Source: Alisma plantago-aquatica
Taxonomy: Eukaryota; Streptophyta; Magnoliopsida; Alismatales; Alismataceae
Length of the DNA stretch: 64,000 bases
Assembly (NCBI GenBank): GCA_963693085.1
Contig: OY856411.1
Coordinates: 66,940,001-67,004,000 of the forward strand
Direction: 5' to 3'
Shown: piece after piece, positions 11,436 through 22,700 of the stretch
Position numbering within the stretch: position 1 is the stretch's first letter
Layout of the letters: every line of letters begins with the position of its first letter
The notes under the pieces: generated by a model
Seen by the model: only the letters and a program-made list of their open reading frames with translations
What the model was told of the DNA's origin: nothing
The model's database searches: none
Program-made: the position numbers and the translations under genes

Positions 11436-12171
11436 CCCACGGAAATGTTTGAGTTGTGAAACATGGAACATTGGGCAGGCTCGAGCTTCGTTAGGTAAAG
11501 TTAAGCAGTAAGCCACCTCGCCTACCTTGCACTCCACCAAATAAGGCCCGGAGTAGCTCGCTCCCAACATTTGCGTGGAGCGTCGTACCAGTCAGCGGGT
11601 GGGAAACTCCTTTCTTTTCGTCGTTTGTTTGCGTGCTTCTTAAATTATTCACAAGCTCTCTCCAAATTCACCTTCCATCTACATAAGATCTAGTATTTTG
11701 CCCTCATTAACTCTCCCGCACTGAAGAGGTTGTCGTCCCTACTTGATGTGGCACTAATGAAGAAGATGGCTTTCCATAAACAAGTTCAAACCTGGTGAAT
11801 CCATGTGCACAATGCTGAGAGGTGTTATACCAGTACCCAGCCCATGGCAACCATTGTAACCAGTCGTGTGGTTGTGCATTGAAAAACCACCTCAGATAAG
11901 TCTCCAGTCACCAGTTCAAAACCTCAGTTTGACCATCAGATTATGGTGGTATGCAGAGCTTCTAGACTGCTTGGTTCTGCTTTTATTAAACAGCTCCTCC
12001 GATAATCAACTGGTGAAGATGGGGTTACGATCCAAGACTAATCTCAATGGAATGTTGTGTGGTCTCACAATCTCAGAAGACTTCAACCACCGTCATCGTT
12101 GTATAAGGGTGGCCAATTTCCACGAAATGTCCATACTTCAACAATGAATCCACCCCCACCATGATAGTTGA
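11436..12171 (-). pseudogene. Ty3/gypsy integrase core and GPY/F region
   Basis: Minus strand. Recognisable in order: MSTIMVGVDSLLKYGHFVE (core start, D of the DDE triad), SDGQTEVLNWWLETYLRWFF, QPHDWLQWLPWA, HGFTRFELVYGKP, then LGASYSGPYLVECKVGEVAY and MFHVSQLKHFRGD (GPY/F module). The LETYLRCF-like wording is typical of Reina and related chromovirus-type plant elements. Several stop codons, many in places where C-to-T change would make them, show decay. The core is preceded by the repeated zinc-finger block at 12172-13315. Confidence 0.85.
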
Positions 12172-13315
12172 CATTCCCTTCACGTTAGGTAACCCATCAA
12201 TGAAGTGCATTGATACCCCTTCCTAGATTGCCTACTGAGGTTCAAGAGGTTGTAGCCAACTTGTTGGATCTTGTGTCTCATATTTGTTTCGCTAAAAAAT
12301 TCCACATTTCTTCACCATGTTTGGTATCATGTTCTTCATTCTCGGTCGGTAGAAATCAATCCTTGCTCTATGCAATGTCTTCGCATAGCCTGAGTGACCC
12401 CCAATTTTAGAAGTATGGGTCTCATCCATCACCTTATCCAACAATCCTGACTATGGACTCAAGTATAGGCATCCTTTATAATAAATCATTCCCCCTATTT
12501 TCCTATAGGAGTTGACATTCATCCCTTCATGTTAGGTAACCCATCAATAAAGTCCATTGACACCCGTTCCCAGATTGCATATTGAGGTTCAAGATGTTGT
12601 AGCGAACCCGCTAGATCTTGTCTCTCATATTTATTTTGTTGACAAATCATACAATTCATCACCATATTTTGTATCATGTTCTTCATTCGCAGCCAATAGA
12701 TATCAATTCTTGCTCTATGCAATGTCTTCACATAGTCTGAGTGACCCCCAGTTTTAGAAGTATGGCTCTCCGCCATCACCTTATCCAGTAGTCCTGACTG
12801 TGGACTCAAGTAAAAACACCCTTTATAATAAATCATTCCCCCTCTAATCTGATAGGAGTTCACATTCATCCCTTCACGTAATGTAACACATCAATGAAGT
12901 CCATTGACACCCCTTCCCAGATTATCTATTGAGGTTCAACAAGTTGTAGCAAACACATTGGACTATGTGTCTCATATTTATTTCACTAACAAATCCCACA
13001 ATTGTTCACCATATTTTGTATCATGTTCTTCATTCCTAGGCAGTAAAAATCAATTCTTACTCTATGCAATGTCTTCGCATAGCCTGAGTGACCCCCAATT
13101 TTAGAAGTATGGCTCTCTGCCAACACCTCATCCAGCAATCCTGATTGTGGACTCAAGTACAACCACCCTTTATAATAAATCATTCCCCCTCTTTTCTGAT
13201 AGGATTTCACATTCATCCCTTCACTATAGTAACCCATGAATGAAGTCCATTGACACCCCTTTCCAAATTTTCCACCGATGTTCAAGATGTTGTAGCAAAC
13301 TTAATGGAGCATGTG
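12172..13315 (-). repeat. Tandem repetition of the integrase zinc-finger segment, 347-bp period
   Basis: Three complete units and the start of a fourth; the fourth resumes at 19055-19296 after an insertion. Equivalent points lie at 12210, 12557 and 12904, exactly 347 bp apart, and at about 13251. Each minus-strand unit encodes the same block: GGMIYYKG, YLSPQSGLLD, GGHSGYAKTLHR, KNMIQNMVNNCGIC (the H-H-C-C zinc finger of gypsy integrases) and MDFIDGLPN. 347 is not a multiple of three, so successive units fall in different frames. Normal elements have one copy. Units differ at many positions, so the amplification is not recent. Confidence 0.9.
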
Positions 13316-13911
13316 TGTTACACCCCTGACCTGGGTTATGAGTTAACCCTAGGTGTTTTGCCTAATTATGAAATTAGAAGGTTGTAATTATTCTTTAGTA
13401 TATAATTAAAGATTTTATGGAACATATGTTTCTATTTCTATCCCTTATAAACCAATGTTGAAGTATTGGTTGCAATACATGGACCTATGTGCAATTTGCC
13501 CAATCAGAGGGGTTAAACTGCAAACTTCACATGTTTATATGTTCCTTTAATGTTGAGACAACATAAGAATGAATATGATGAGGTTTGAGGGATTTCCCAA
13601 GCTTGAGCACCAAGGTGCAGCTGTGGAAGCAACCCCTGTACTTGAAAACCCTAAATTGGTGTAAAATGCAATTTACCCAATTTGAGGGGTGCAACTTGTA
13701 AAATACATCATCTAAAATATCTTTTATGGCTCTTGGAATCATTTAGAAGAGAAATGATGAAAAGGCTACTTCATGTGAATAATCATATAGCAAAGAACAC
13801 CTTTGTGATTGAATAATCAAGGTGTATGTATAATAGCCTTTTATGTGTATGCTTTAGTGATGGGTTGATCCCCTTTGCCTTCAATTCTTGACCTTAGAAG
13901 GAGTTTGTCCT

Positions 13912-13919
13912 TATAAATA
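13912..13919 (+). promoter_or_regulatory. TATA box in giant LTR
   Basis: TATAAATA about 600 bp into the element, followed by a pyrimidine-rich leader (TCCTCTTCCTTTCATTTC at about 14043). Position and setting fit an LTR promoter; the start site is not known. Confidence 0.4.
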
Positions 13920-14542
13920 AGATGTGGGGACGTGCAAGGAAGAAAGGAAGGACTTAGATGAGAAATGAAGAAAGCATATGTCCTTATGTTGAAATTTCAT
14001 CTAAGTATATATACTACTTTTCTCAATTAGCAAGGGAACGATCCTCTTCCTTTCATTTCTTTTCCCCTTGCTCAAAACCGACTAAGGCTAAGCTCTGGAA
14101 CAGAGAAGGATGACCAAGGGTCCTAGGTAAGTTTGGATCAACCCTTTTGCTTGAATTCATGGAAGAAACTCATTTTCAAGGTTGAATTCATGGCTAGCTC
14201 ACTTAGCTCTATCTTTCTAGCCATCTCTTCTCAACTTTGCTTGGAGGATTCACCTTGGCCGACCTGTGGAGCTTCTAGGACGCCATTAAAGGATTGGAGC
14301 TCGAAATCTTGGAGCTCAAGGAACAAGCTTTAGGCGGGTTTTATAACTCTAAACTTTATGCTTTGATTATACATCCTTTTCTATGCATATAGTTGCTAGT
14401 TCTTCTTCTTCCCTATCTTTCCTTGCATCCTTGCAAGCAAAATCATGAAGAAATGCTACTTTTCTCAAGGTAGAAGATAAGGGCGTTAATTCCTATGCTT
14501 ATCCACGGATTTCCACTTTATCAAACGACCTCCACCAATTGC

Positions 14543-16302
14543 TCAAACGGTTTCAAACCGTTTGGTGGGCAAACGGTTTCAGGGTCGTGTGAGGGCAAAC
14601 GGTCTTCAAGACCGTTTGATCCCGTTGACCAAGCGAAGACCGTTTTGGAATTTTTTTCATACTTATGTTTATTAATAACCCTCCAAATATGATGGATTAA
14701 CTCCAAAGGAATAGTGAGTTGAAGCCTAATCAATTAGGGAAACCAATTGAATTAAGTTCTGATTTTCAATCTGTTTAATTTTTCCCTTTGTGGGAAAACG
14801 GTCCCAAGACCATTTAATATGGTTGACCAAACGTTGACCGTTTGGGATTACTGTTCATAATGATGTTAATTAACGACTCACCAAATTTGAGGGACTAATT
14901 CCAAAAGAGTCATGAGTTGAAGGATGATTAACAGGGCAAACCCTAATTGAAATTAGTGCTGAATTTTCCAATGAGTTAAGTTGAGATTTTGGGTTGAGTG
15001 GCCCAAACGGTTTCAAGACCATTTGGAACTCATCCAAACGGTCTCAAGACCGTTTGGGGGTCACCCCAAGACGTTTGGAGGTCTGAGGTCAAGTATATTT
15101 GATCAATTTAAGGTCCAAAGGTACCAAATCATATTGCAATTAAGTATTGATGTGATGATCAACTCAATAGATCAAACCTTGATGAATTTTCACTAGAGTC
15201 CAAAGGATGGATGGGCAAACGGTCTCAAGACCGTTTGGAACTCATCCAAACGGTCTCAAGACCGTTTGGTGTCAACCCAAGACCGTTTGGAGGTCTAGGG
15301 TTAAGGAAATGTGATCAATTGAGGGCCCAATTACAGTGGGTTATTGAAATAATCAAATTGCTGTTTTCTAAGTATAGATCTTGTTGAGTTTTGGGTTGAA
15401 GGATCCAAACGGTCTCAAGACCGTTTGGGGTTCCTCCAAATGGTCTCAAGACCGTTTGGGCACAGCCCAAGACCATTTGGAGGTCTAGGGTTGAGATCAT
15501 CTAATGGTTTGAAGGTCCAATTGCAATAAGTTGATGAATTGATAAAAATACTGATTTTTGACCTATTTGGAGTTCAATCCTAGTCCAACTGACTTGGTTC
15601 TTGGTCAAACTTTGTGCAAATGGTCTCAAGACCGTTTGGAGGTCATCCAAATGATCTCAAGACCGTTTGGGCCCAATTGGAGGTCAATTGATAGGTTCAA
15701 CCTTGATTTGATTCACATTGTTGAATATTGATGACCATCCGATTTGAAACCCTTTTTGAGATGGATTTAACCCTAATTGGCTTTTAATTGAGGGTCAATT
15801 TCATGTCCAATTGATTAAGGCTAATCTTAGTTAACTCAATTTATAATTGGTTATCATGGATTTGGTTAATTGAGGGGTTCAACATACATATCCATGACCA
15901 ATTGGAACTTTTGAACCACTTTGGAGGTCCAAACGGTTTGAGCCATTTGGACCAAACGGTCTCAAGACCGTTTGGATCCAAACGATCTCAAGACCATTTG
16001 AGGACAAACGGTCTCAAGACCATTTGAGGTCAAACGGTCTCAAGACCGTTTGGACTCAAACTATCTCAAGGTCGTTTGGACCAATCGATCTCAAGGCACT
16101 TTGATCAAACGGTTTCAAACCACATGAGCTTCAAACGGTTTGAAAGTCAAAACGGTCAACACACCCAAACGGTCTCAAGACCGTTTGAGGGCAAACGGTC
16201 TCAAGACCGTTTGAGGGCAAACGGTCTCAAGACCATTTGACACCAAACGGTCTCAAGACCGTTTGGTGGTTGAAGGTTGAAACCGTTTGAAGGTTTTCAA
16301 GG
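14543..16302. repeat. Array of about 20 short palindromes (AAACGGTCTCAAGACCGTTT)
   Basis: The core is an inverted repeat with 8-bp arms and a TCAA loop, usually extended to 9-10 bp arms by flanking CC/GG or CA/TG. Copies cluster at about 14543-14625, 14795-14852, 15003-15075, 15213-15290, 15405-15480, 15614-15672 and densely at 15928-16302. The four middle clusters share flanking text (CTCATCC between hairpins, GGAGGTCTAGGGTT after) and lie 190-211 bp apart, so a two- to three-hairpin unit of about 200 bp was itself repeated. Many copies differ by CG to TG or CA, as expected from decay of methylated cytosines. A TTTC variant of the loop occurs (AAACGGTTTCAAACCGTTT). No coding capacity and no known function. 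Confidence 0.95.
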
Positions 16303-16573
16303 TGGTTTGTACTTAATCAATTGATGGTGTAATTGGTTCAATGATGATCTAATCTAAACCCTAATGGTAACTTAGAACATTAAGGGACTAAGTGATTAAT
16401 GAGTTGACCCATGATGGTGATCATGAGGTAAATTACCAAAATACCCTTGAGGGGTTTAATTGGGTAATACCTTGTTCTAGTCAAACCCTAATCACATGAT
16501 AGTGATGTTTGGCTTATGCTAGTCAATGAGGACTTAACCCAACCTGATCTAGAGTGGTGTTATCACCATCTAC

Positions 16574-16636
16574 TAGTAAGAGGAGAGAGAAAGTATCCTA
16601 AGAGAGAGAAAGTATCCTAAGAGAGAGAAAGTACCC
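16574..16636. repeat. 19-bp tandem repeat, 3 units
   Basis: GAGAGAGAAAGTATCCTAA is repeated nearly exactly three times, the last ending in CCCC. It lies inside the giant LTR. Confidence 0.85.
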
Positions 16637-16805
16637 CTTTATGGAGAAAACTCAAGTAAGATACCTTCAATACACATGAATGTGCATGATTAGGGAATGA
16701 TTCACCTATGTGAGATCATGGAAACCCTAATTATGATGTTTAGTGAATCTTAAATCTTATCCAAGAGCTTTAATGATGATGTTTGTCATACATGATGATG
16801 TTATG

Positions 16806-16925
16806 AGTTCAATTCACCATGAGGTGAATAGTAAACCCTAAATTTAGGGTAATGACATGTGATGTGAATAGTAAACCCTAAATTTAGGGTAATAACATGT
16901 GATGTGATTAGTAAACCCTAATTTA
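16806..16925. repeat. 47-bp tandem repeat, about 3 units
   Basis: Each unit contains GTGAATAGTAAACCCTAAAT, TTAGGGTAAT and ACATGTGAT. The AAACCCTAAATTTAGGGT part is itself palindromic and resembles the plant telomere unit by chance or by composition. Confidence 0.8.
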
Positions 16926-18002
16926 TGGAGATGTTTATAAGGTAATACTTTTAAATAAAGTATAGTCAAATCAATGAGTATGATGTGTTCACACCATGAT
17001 AAGATTGAGAAGTGAATTCATACCTTGAATTGATAATCATTATGATGTTCAATAAATGTTGTATTTAAGGCAAATACTCAACATACCCTGGTATGCTTCC
17101 AAGGATGGTAGAGTTGCATACTAGAATTGGACTAATAATCCAAAAAGGAAATATTATCAATGAAGGATGGGGTATGTTAACCTTAGTCCTGTGTCATGCC
17201 TTTAGGTATGGAACTTTGAGAACAAGTTAACAAATATGATGTCATATAAGAAAAAGAGATTTCAATAACCTTAATTTGTATAGGGTGAAACCCTATTTCC
17301 AGTTGTGCTTTTAAGCATGAATCCTCATGTTTGAAGTATGAGATGAGGAAATAATATTCCTAATCAAAAGTAAAGGAAATGAATTACCCTAATTGATGAA
17401 AATTGGGGAATCTGATTCTTCTATGAGTTGAAGGTATAACCTCTAGAATGAATTATTAACTGTTATCAGTTGAATTAACCATGCAGGTTGTCATGAGATG
17501 ATGATCATATCCAGGTATGGATTATGAAACTATATTCATTGAAAGCATGCTTTAGCTTTATGAATAGTGAAATACCCTTTTGCCTTGTCAATGGCAACCT
17601 ATGAATTAAATGGGCTGTGAGAGCCATAAATACCATCAAGGTCATGCTTTAGAGATGACTTGTGATGAATGTATTGAGAAATGATGATTGATAAGAGTTA
17701 GGCTTGTTACATTTAGTATTCTCTGTTTATAGCTGTTATGCCAATGTTATTGTTTGAAGAACAATGTATGATGTTGAAAGAATACTGAATGTACCTAACT
17801 AATCAAGTGAAATGTAGAGCCCTGATCATAGATCCATCATTGTCAGAGACCAAATGATGGTGAAACAGGTTTTCCCAAGGGAATTCCTGGATCACATACT
17901 TTTGAGTATGTGGGGTATATGGATGTGTAGAACCTTACATCCTAGTGTAGGAATTGATGTAGATTTTTATATTCTGTCAAACCTTCACTACAAAACCATA
18001 CC

Positions 18003-18165
18003 GTATCAGTGGATGGTAAACATGAAACCTCCTGATGACGAAGAAAACATCGATATCTGTATCAGTGAAGATAAACATGAAACCTCCTGATGACGAAGAA
18101 AACATCAATATCCGTATCAGTGAAGATAAACATGAAATCTCCTGATGACGAAGAGAGTAAAGAAC
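18003..18165. repeat. 55-bp tandem repeat, 3 units
   Basis: GTATCAGTG begins units at 18003, 18059 and 18114, each followed by AACATGAAACCTCCTGATGA and CGAAGAAAACATC. The last unit is truncated. Confidence 0.85.
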
Positions 18166-19054
18166 GCCACTGTAACTCTAAAATAGCGAAGGACCAGTTT
18201 ACCCTGGTAAGCTATATCAAAAGACGTCCTGCCAGATGTCTAACAAACAATCCTCTAACTGACTGAGGAAGATGAGGTCTTAAGAATCTGGCTCTTTTAA
18301 TGACCTATGTATGATACTGATGTGACTTCTTAGCGATCAGTTGGAGTATGAGTGGTATGCCTCATCTCCACAGGGCATAATAATGTTTGTAAAACATAAT
18401 CAACCGCATAGTATATCTGCTTAGGTTTAACTACGAGGAACAATGTTTGGTGTTACATTGTTTACATTTATGATCTGTTCAGATATTTTGTATACATGTC
18501 CTTTATATGCCTTAAAGACATGACTGCTTAAGTAAAAGTTGCTTCACCTGTTATTAAACTTGTTGTTGTATGATTTATGTTATATCAAAGATTCTAGTTG
18601 AGAGTTATAACTCTCGCTGGGACAATTTGTATATTGTCTCACTCCGTAGATTTTAACTCTTTTTAGGTGGTCGCCGAAGACGAAGGAGACCGTTTAAAGA
18701 TGAGCAACAACGACAACAACAGTACCAGGGGCAGCAGTGAATCTCAGGTGGAGATACTGGCTGCTGAGTTATGTAGTTAGATAGTCCTATGCGTCTCTGT
18801 ACTCTCAGGTTCTAGGAATTAGTGGTTTGAGTTTTTGGTGTTGGCTCCTGAGGATTTTGAATCATGTTGTACATAACCAATCAATAAGTGGTTTAACAGA
18901 AATGTATACTGTTTACTTGGTTTCTTATAAAGAGGAATTTTATAATTCCAGAGCTTGTCTCAAAAATTTTAATTTTCAGTAATTTTTCATATTCCGCAAC
19001 TAATCGAATGTTTCCGCTAAGTTTATATCGTGGTTTTGGAGATCGGAGCCCACA

Positions 19055-20486
19055 ATGTGTCTCATATTTATTTTTCTGACAAATCCCACAATTCTTCACC
19101 ATATTTTGTATCATGTTCTTCATTCCCAGGAAGTAGAAATCAATTCTTACTCTATGCAATGTCTTCGCATAGCCTGAGTGACCTCCATTTTAGAAGTATG
19201 GCTCTCAGCCAACACCTTATTCATCAGTCCTGACTGTGGACTCAAGTACAACCACCCTTTATAATAAATCATTCCCCCTCTTTTATGATAGGAGTTCACA
19301 TTCAAGTCGCTATCCTCTCATTTCTTCAGCCAATCAAATAATTCTATCCTTGTTGATACTCAATCCTAACTTCTACTAACCAATCAGAAACTACAATCAT
19401 CAAACCCTCATACTCCAATCCTTTCCCACATAATGAGAGTGTATATAGCTTGATTTTTGCTCCCTTTTTGATATTCAATATCAAAAGAATATCCCATCAA
19501 ATTATGTAGCCTTTTCTCTTGTGTGGGTGTATGTATCTTCTGCTCCAAAACAAACTTCAAACTCTTCTAATATGTTTTATCGTGAAGTAATATCCCAATA
19601 AGTATGGCCTTCATTTGAATTTGTACACACTCTACAATGGTCAAAAAATCCTTTTTGTATGTCAATAATGTCAACTACCTTGCTTTGATAACATGAGACT
19701 ATCATAGGCCCCCAGATTACAATTAAGTAATAGCACAACGCACATCCATTACCCTAAGGCGTAATTCTCTATTACAAAGGGTACAAAGAAATATGGCCTT
19801 ACTTATATCGGAGTTGTTGTCAAAGACTCTTTCATCTTTCTAAAAGCATGATCTTCCTGGTCATTCCACCCAAAGGCGACCTTCAACAATGATGTCAAAG
19901 GTCCCTCTATGAAAGTGAAATTGCTAATGAATTTTTGATAATATCCATCTAAACACAAAATTATCATAGTTGCTCATTTTAGGCACTGGCCATTTTTTAA
20001 CATCTTTCACCTTGCTCGACTCCATGGCTACCCCTTTATGTGGAGCAACATGCCCCATATATTTGACTTCCTGAATCCAAAAGCAACATTTGCTCATCTT
20101 TGAAAAAATCTTATGTTTCTTCATAACCTCCATTACTCCCTTCCACCGGACCGTGTGCTCCTGCAATCAACTTATATAGACTAATTTATTGTCAAAAAAG
20201 ACCAGAACATATTGTCATAGTATCATCCTAAAAAATCACATTCATTAAGTTCTGAAATGTTGCTGGTATGTTTGTCAGATCAAAAGGCATGACAATGAAC
20301 TCATGATGGCCCTCATGAGTTTGAAAAGCCATTATTATATGTCATTCCCGGACACCCGTATTTGATGGTAGCTAGAGTTTAGAACTTAAAATACCATTTT
20401 GCACCGGCTAACTCATCTAATAGCTCATTGATCACTGGTATTGAATGTTTTTATCCTTGATGATGTTTTGATTTAGGGCCCCATAG
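19055..20486 (-). pseudogene. Ty3/gypsy reverse transcriptase and RNase H region
   Basis: Minus strand, from 20486 down: [42 protein letters not shown] (RT palm, normally FGLTN), VFFDNKLVYIS (the active-site box, normally YxDD and here altered), KIFSKMSKCCFWIQEVKYMG, then FIEGPLTSLLK and HAFRKMKESLTTTP (end of RT), then RNase H pieces (TPTQEK, DIEYQKGS). At 19296-19055 the fourth zinc-finger repeat follows. Several stops and frame changes make it inactive. The upstream gag, protease and early RT are missing because 20487 begins another element. This is the left-reading half of the same gypsy element as 10285-13315. Confidence 0.85.
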
Positions 20487-22700
20487 TGTAAGGCTCCTGA
20501 ACTTACTTAATGAGTTAAATGATCATAATTACCATAATTTAATGCTTATAACCCTAATATAACCTTTTAATATGTTTTTTTAATCATAATACAAGCTTAA
20601 GTTTCAAATATGGTCCAATTTGGACATTGTTTGACCAAGTTATGCAATTTTCTATACATTTTGGACTTTTATGCAATTTACCAAATTGAGGGGTTTCCTT
20701 TGCAATTTGTCATATACATTATGTTCCTTAGATGTTATATTATCATTCTTGAGATTTTAGATCCATGGGGCTCCTAGTTGAGCCATGGTTTGAAGGTGTT
20801 TTCATCAAGGGTATTTTAGGGTTTGCCCCTTCATGGATGAGCTACCTTTAGTAGCTACCAACTAATGAATTATGTGATTGGCTGGGAAATTTGACAAAGG
20901 AAATATAATAAGGTCAATAGGTATGGTGGGTGAGCTGCTTGTGTGTGTGCTTATATATTCTTAATAAGTTAAGGCCATAGACACATGGGAAAGCTGCTTT
21001 TACACCTCATGCTTGCTTCTATCCTTATCCATGGGGCTATATTTACCCCTTCCTTGCCCAAGTATGATACTATGCTATATTTCTCTTTCCTTTAACCTAG
21101 AGAAACAAATCCACTCTATTTTTCTATGGAACCAAGTGCTCTAAGGTAGAAGACAACCCCTTTTTGGAGAAGGTCTCCTAGAGCTCCATCTAGCCCTACC
21201 TAGGGTTTCCAAGGTCATCTTCTAGGGAATTCGACCAAGGCAAGTTGTTTTCTTCCTTCCTTTTCCATTTTTCTTTCTCTTTTCCATCCTTAGACCTTCC
21301 TCCAGGTCAGAACCCTATTGTTCCATGGTGAAAGTGGTTCTAGAACTCAAAAATCTATCCTTCTTGTTTCTTTTTCTAGGGATTTGCTTCCTTGTGGAGA
21401 GAAGTGCTTATTTGGCCAAGTTTAGATCTGAATCTAAGGTTTTCTTGTCCTATTTGCTCAAGATTCTTGCTGTTTGTGATATGACCTACTCTACAGAGGT
21501 GAGTTATATAACATTCTTCACTTATATTTCTTACTAGAAGCTTGTTAGTTCATGTTTATGCCTTAATGTGTTAATTTAAGCATAGAGAAACCATGCTTGT
21601 TTAGAATTATGAATTTTTGTGGTGTTTCCTATTTTGTTCCAGTTCTATATGAATTTGTAAACATGTGTCTGACCTTTCTAAGGCATAACATGATTCGGGA
21701 CAGGTTGATAGCATCAACCTATGGTTCTAAGCACAAAATAGTTGATGGTTCAAATTAGGGTTTTCAAGCTATTTCATTCCCTATCACACCACCGATGGTC
21801 ATACCATTCAATAGCCAATGGTGTTGCTATTTTGGCAACTGATGTTCATGATCAAGGGTGTCAAATTTATGGTGACAACCTATTGTCACCCCATTAGGTC
21901 AGGTTTTGACTCAATTAGATGTTTAATTATCATCCACTAAGTATTCTAATGATGTTATCAATCGATGATGATATTGGCTTAATATTTGATGGTGTTAACT
22001 GAATGTATTACTGATCTAGCAACCAATGGTGACCTAATTGTAACGACCACATTTGTGCTTAATTGGTAAGCTAGGGTTTACCTGAATGATTACATGCTTG
22101 ATTAGATCAAACATCGTTTAGACTTGATTAATGATAGTAGATCAATTGTGATATTTCAAACCTAAGAAGAAACTCTAACTATGATTTTAGTTTGAAGAAT
22201 CAGGGTTTGAGAAATATAAACCCTAATCGACAAAAATTAGGGTTTTGATAGTACATGAATATAGAATTTGATCAGGATAGCAGTGTGGTAAATGATTTTT
22301 CATATTATCTACAAATTTTGTATTTAATTGAATTTTGGATATGATATGGATAACTCAATCATGCATATTGGAGAAAAATTTCAGAATATTTGAGTGTTCT
22401 ATAAATTTTGTTCTCGGTTGAACTATACTTTGTCCAAAATGCTGACAGGGTGCTTTTCAGCAGTGTAGTGTTTTATTTTTAGTTATTTATTGGTAACTCC
22501 AAATGATCTGAAATTTTAACTCGAAATCAAAATTTTCATAATTTTTGGATGTGTTTAGACCTTATCAGTAGATGCATTACAGTAATATTTTTATGATAGA
22601 AAATTTAGTTGAAATAAGAGAAAGTATAGTGAGGGGTCAATGTGCAATTGACCCAAGCAGCTTAATTGCTCTATATGGTCAACCTAAAAACTTACGGGCT
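20487..22700 (+). mobile_element. Long-LTR fragment, same family as 1-1907
   Basis: Begins TGTAAGGCTCCTGAAC exactly where the RT homology of the minus-strand gypsy element stops, as expected for an insertion. It aligns with 1-1907 in opposite orientation (see there). No second end with a matching target duplication was found, so the right limit is uncertain and the element is probably truncated. The short frame at 21325-21537 lies in the part corresponding to the transcribed leader and is not a convincing gene. Confidence 0.5.

Larger units (their letters stand above)
13316..19054 (+). mobile_element. Giant (5.74-kb) putative solo LTR
   Basis: Inserted in the fourth zinc-finger repeat with duplicated target ATGTG (13311-13315 and 19055-19059). 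It starts TGTTACACCCCTGACC and ends GAGCCCACA, the TG...CA form of an LTR. The start is not repeated near the end, and no pol motif, primer site or polypurine tract is seen inside. The simplest reading is one very long LTR left by recombination between the two ends of an element. A TATA box (13912-13919) fits LTR function on the plus strand. It is rich in tandem repeats: palindromes at 14543-16302, a 19-bp unit at 16574, a 47-bp unit at 16806 and a 55-bp unit at 18003. A non-coding element flanked by undetectably diverged LTRs is the alternative. LTRs near this length are known mainly from Ogre-type elements. Confidence 0.7.

Noticed and set aside
12210..13104. Three 66-residue plus-strand frames with SHSLSDPQF ends
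   Set aside because: Shadows of the minus-strand integrase zinc-finger repeats.
14543..16302. CRISPR array
   Set aside because: Spacing is irregular, the sequence between repeats is itself repeated, no cas genes are present, and the host is a plant; the repeats are palindromes inside an LTR.
16806..16925. Interstitial telomere repeat (AAACCCT)
   Set aside because: Only single AAACCCTA words within a 47-bp unit, no run of telomere units.
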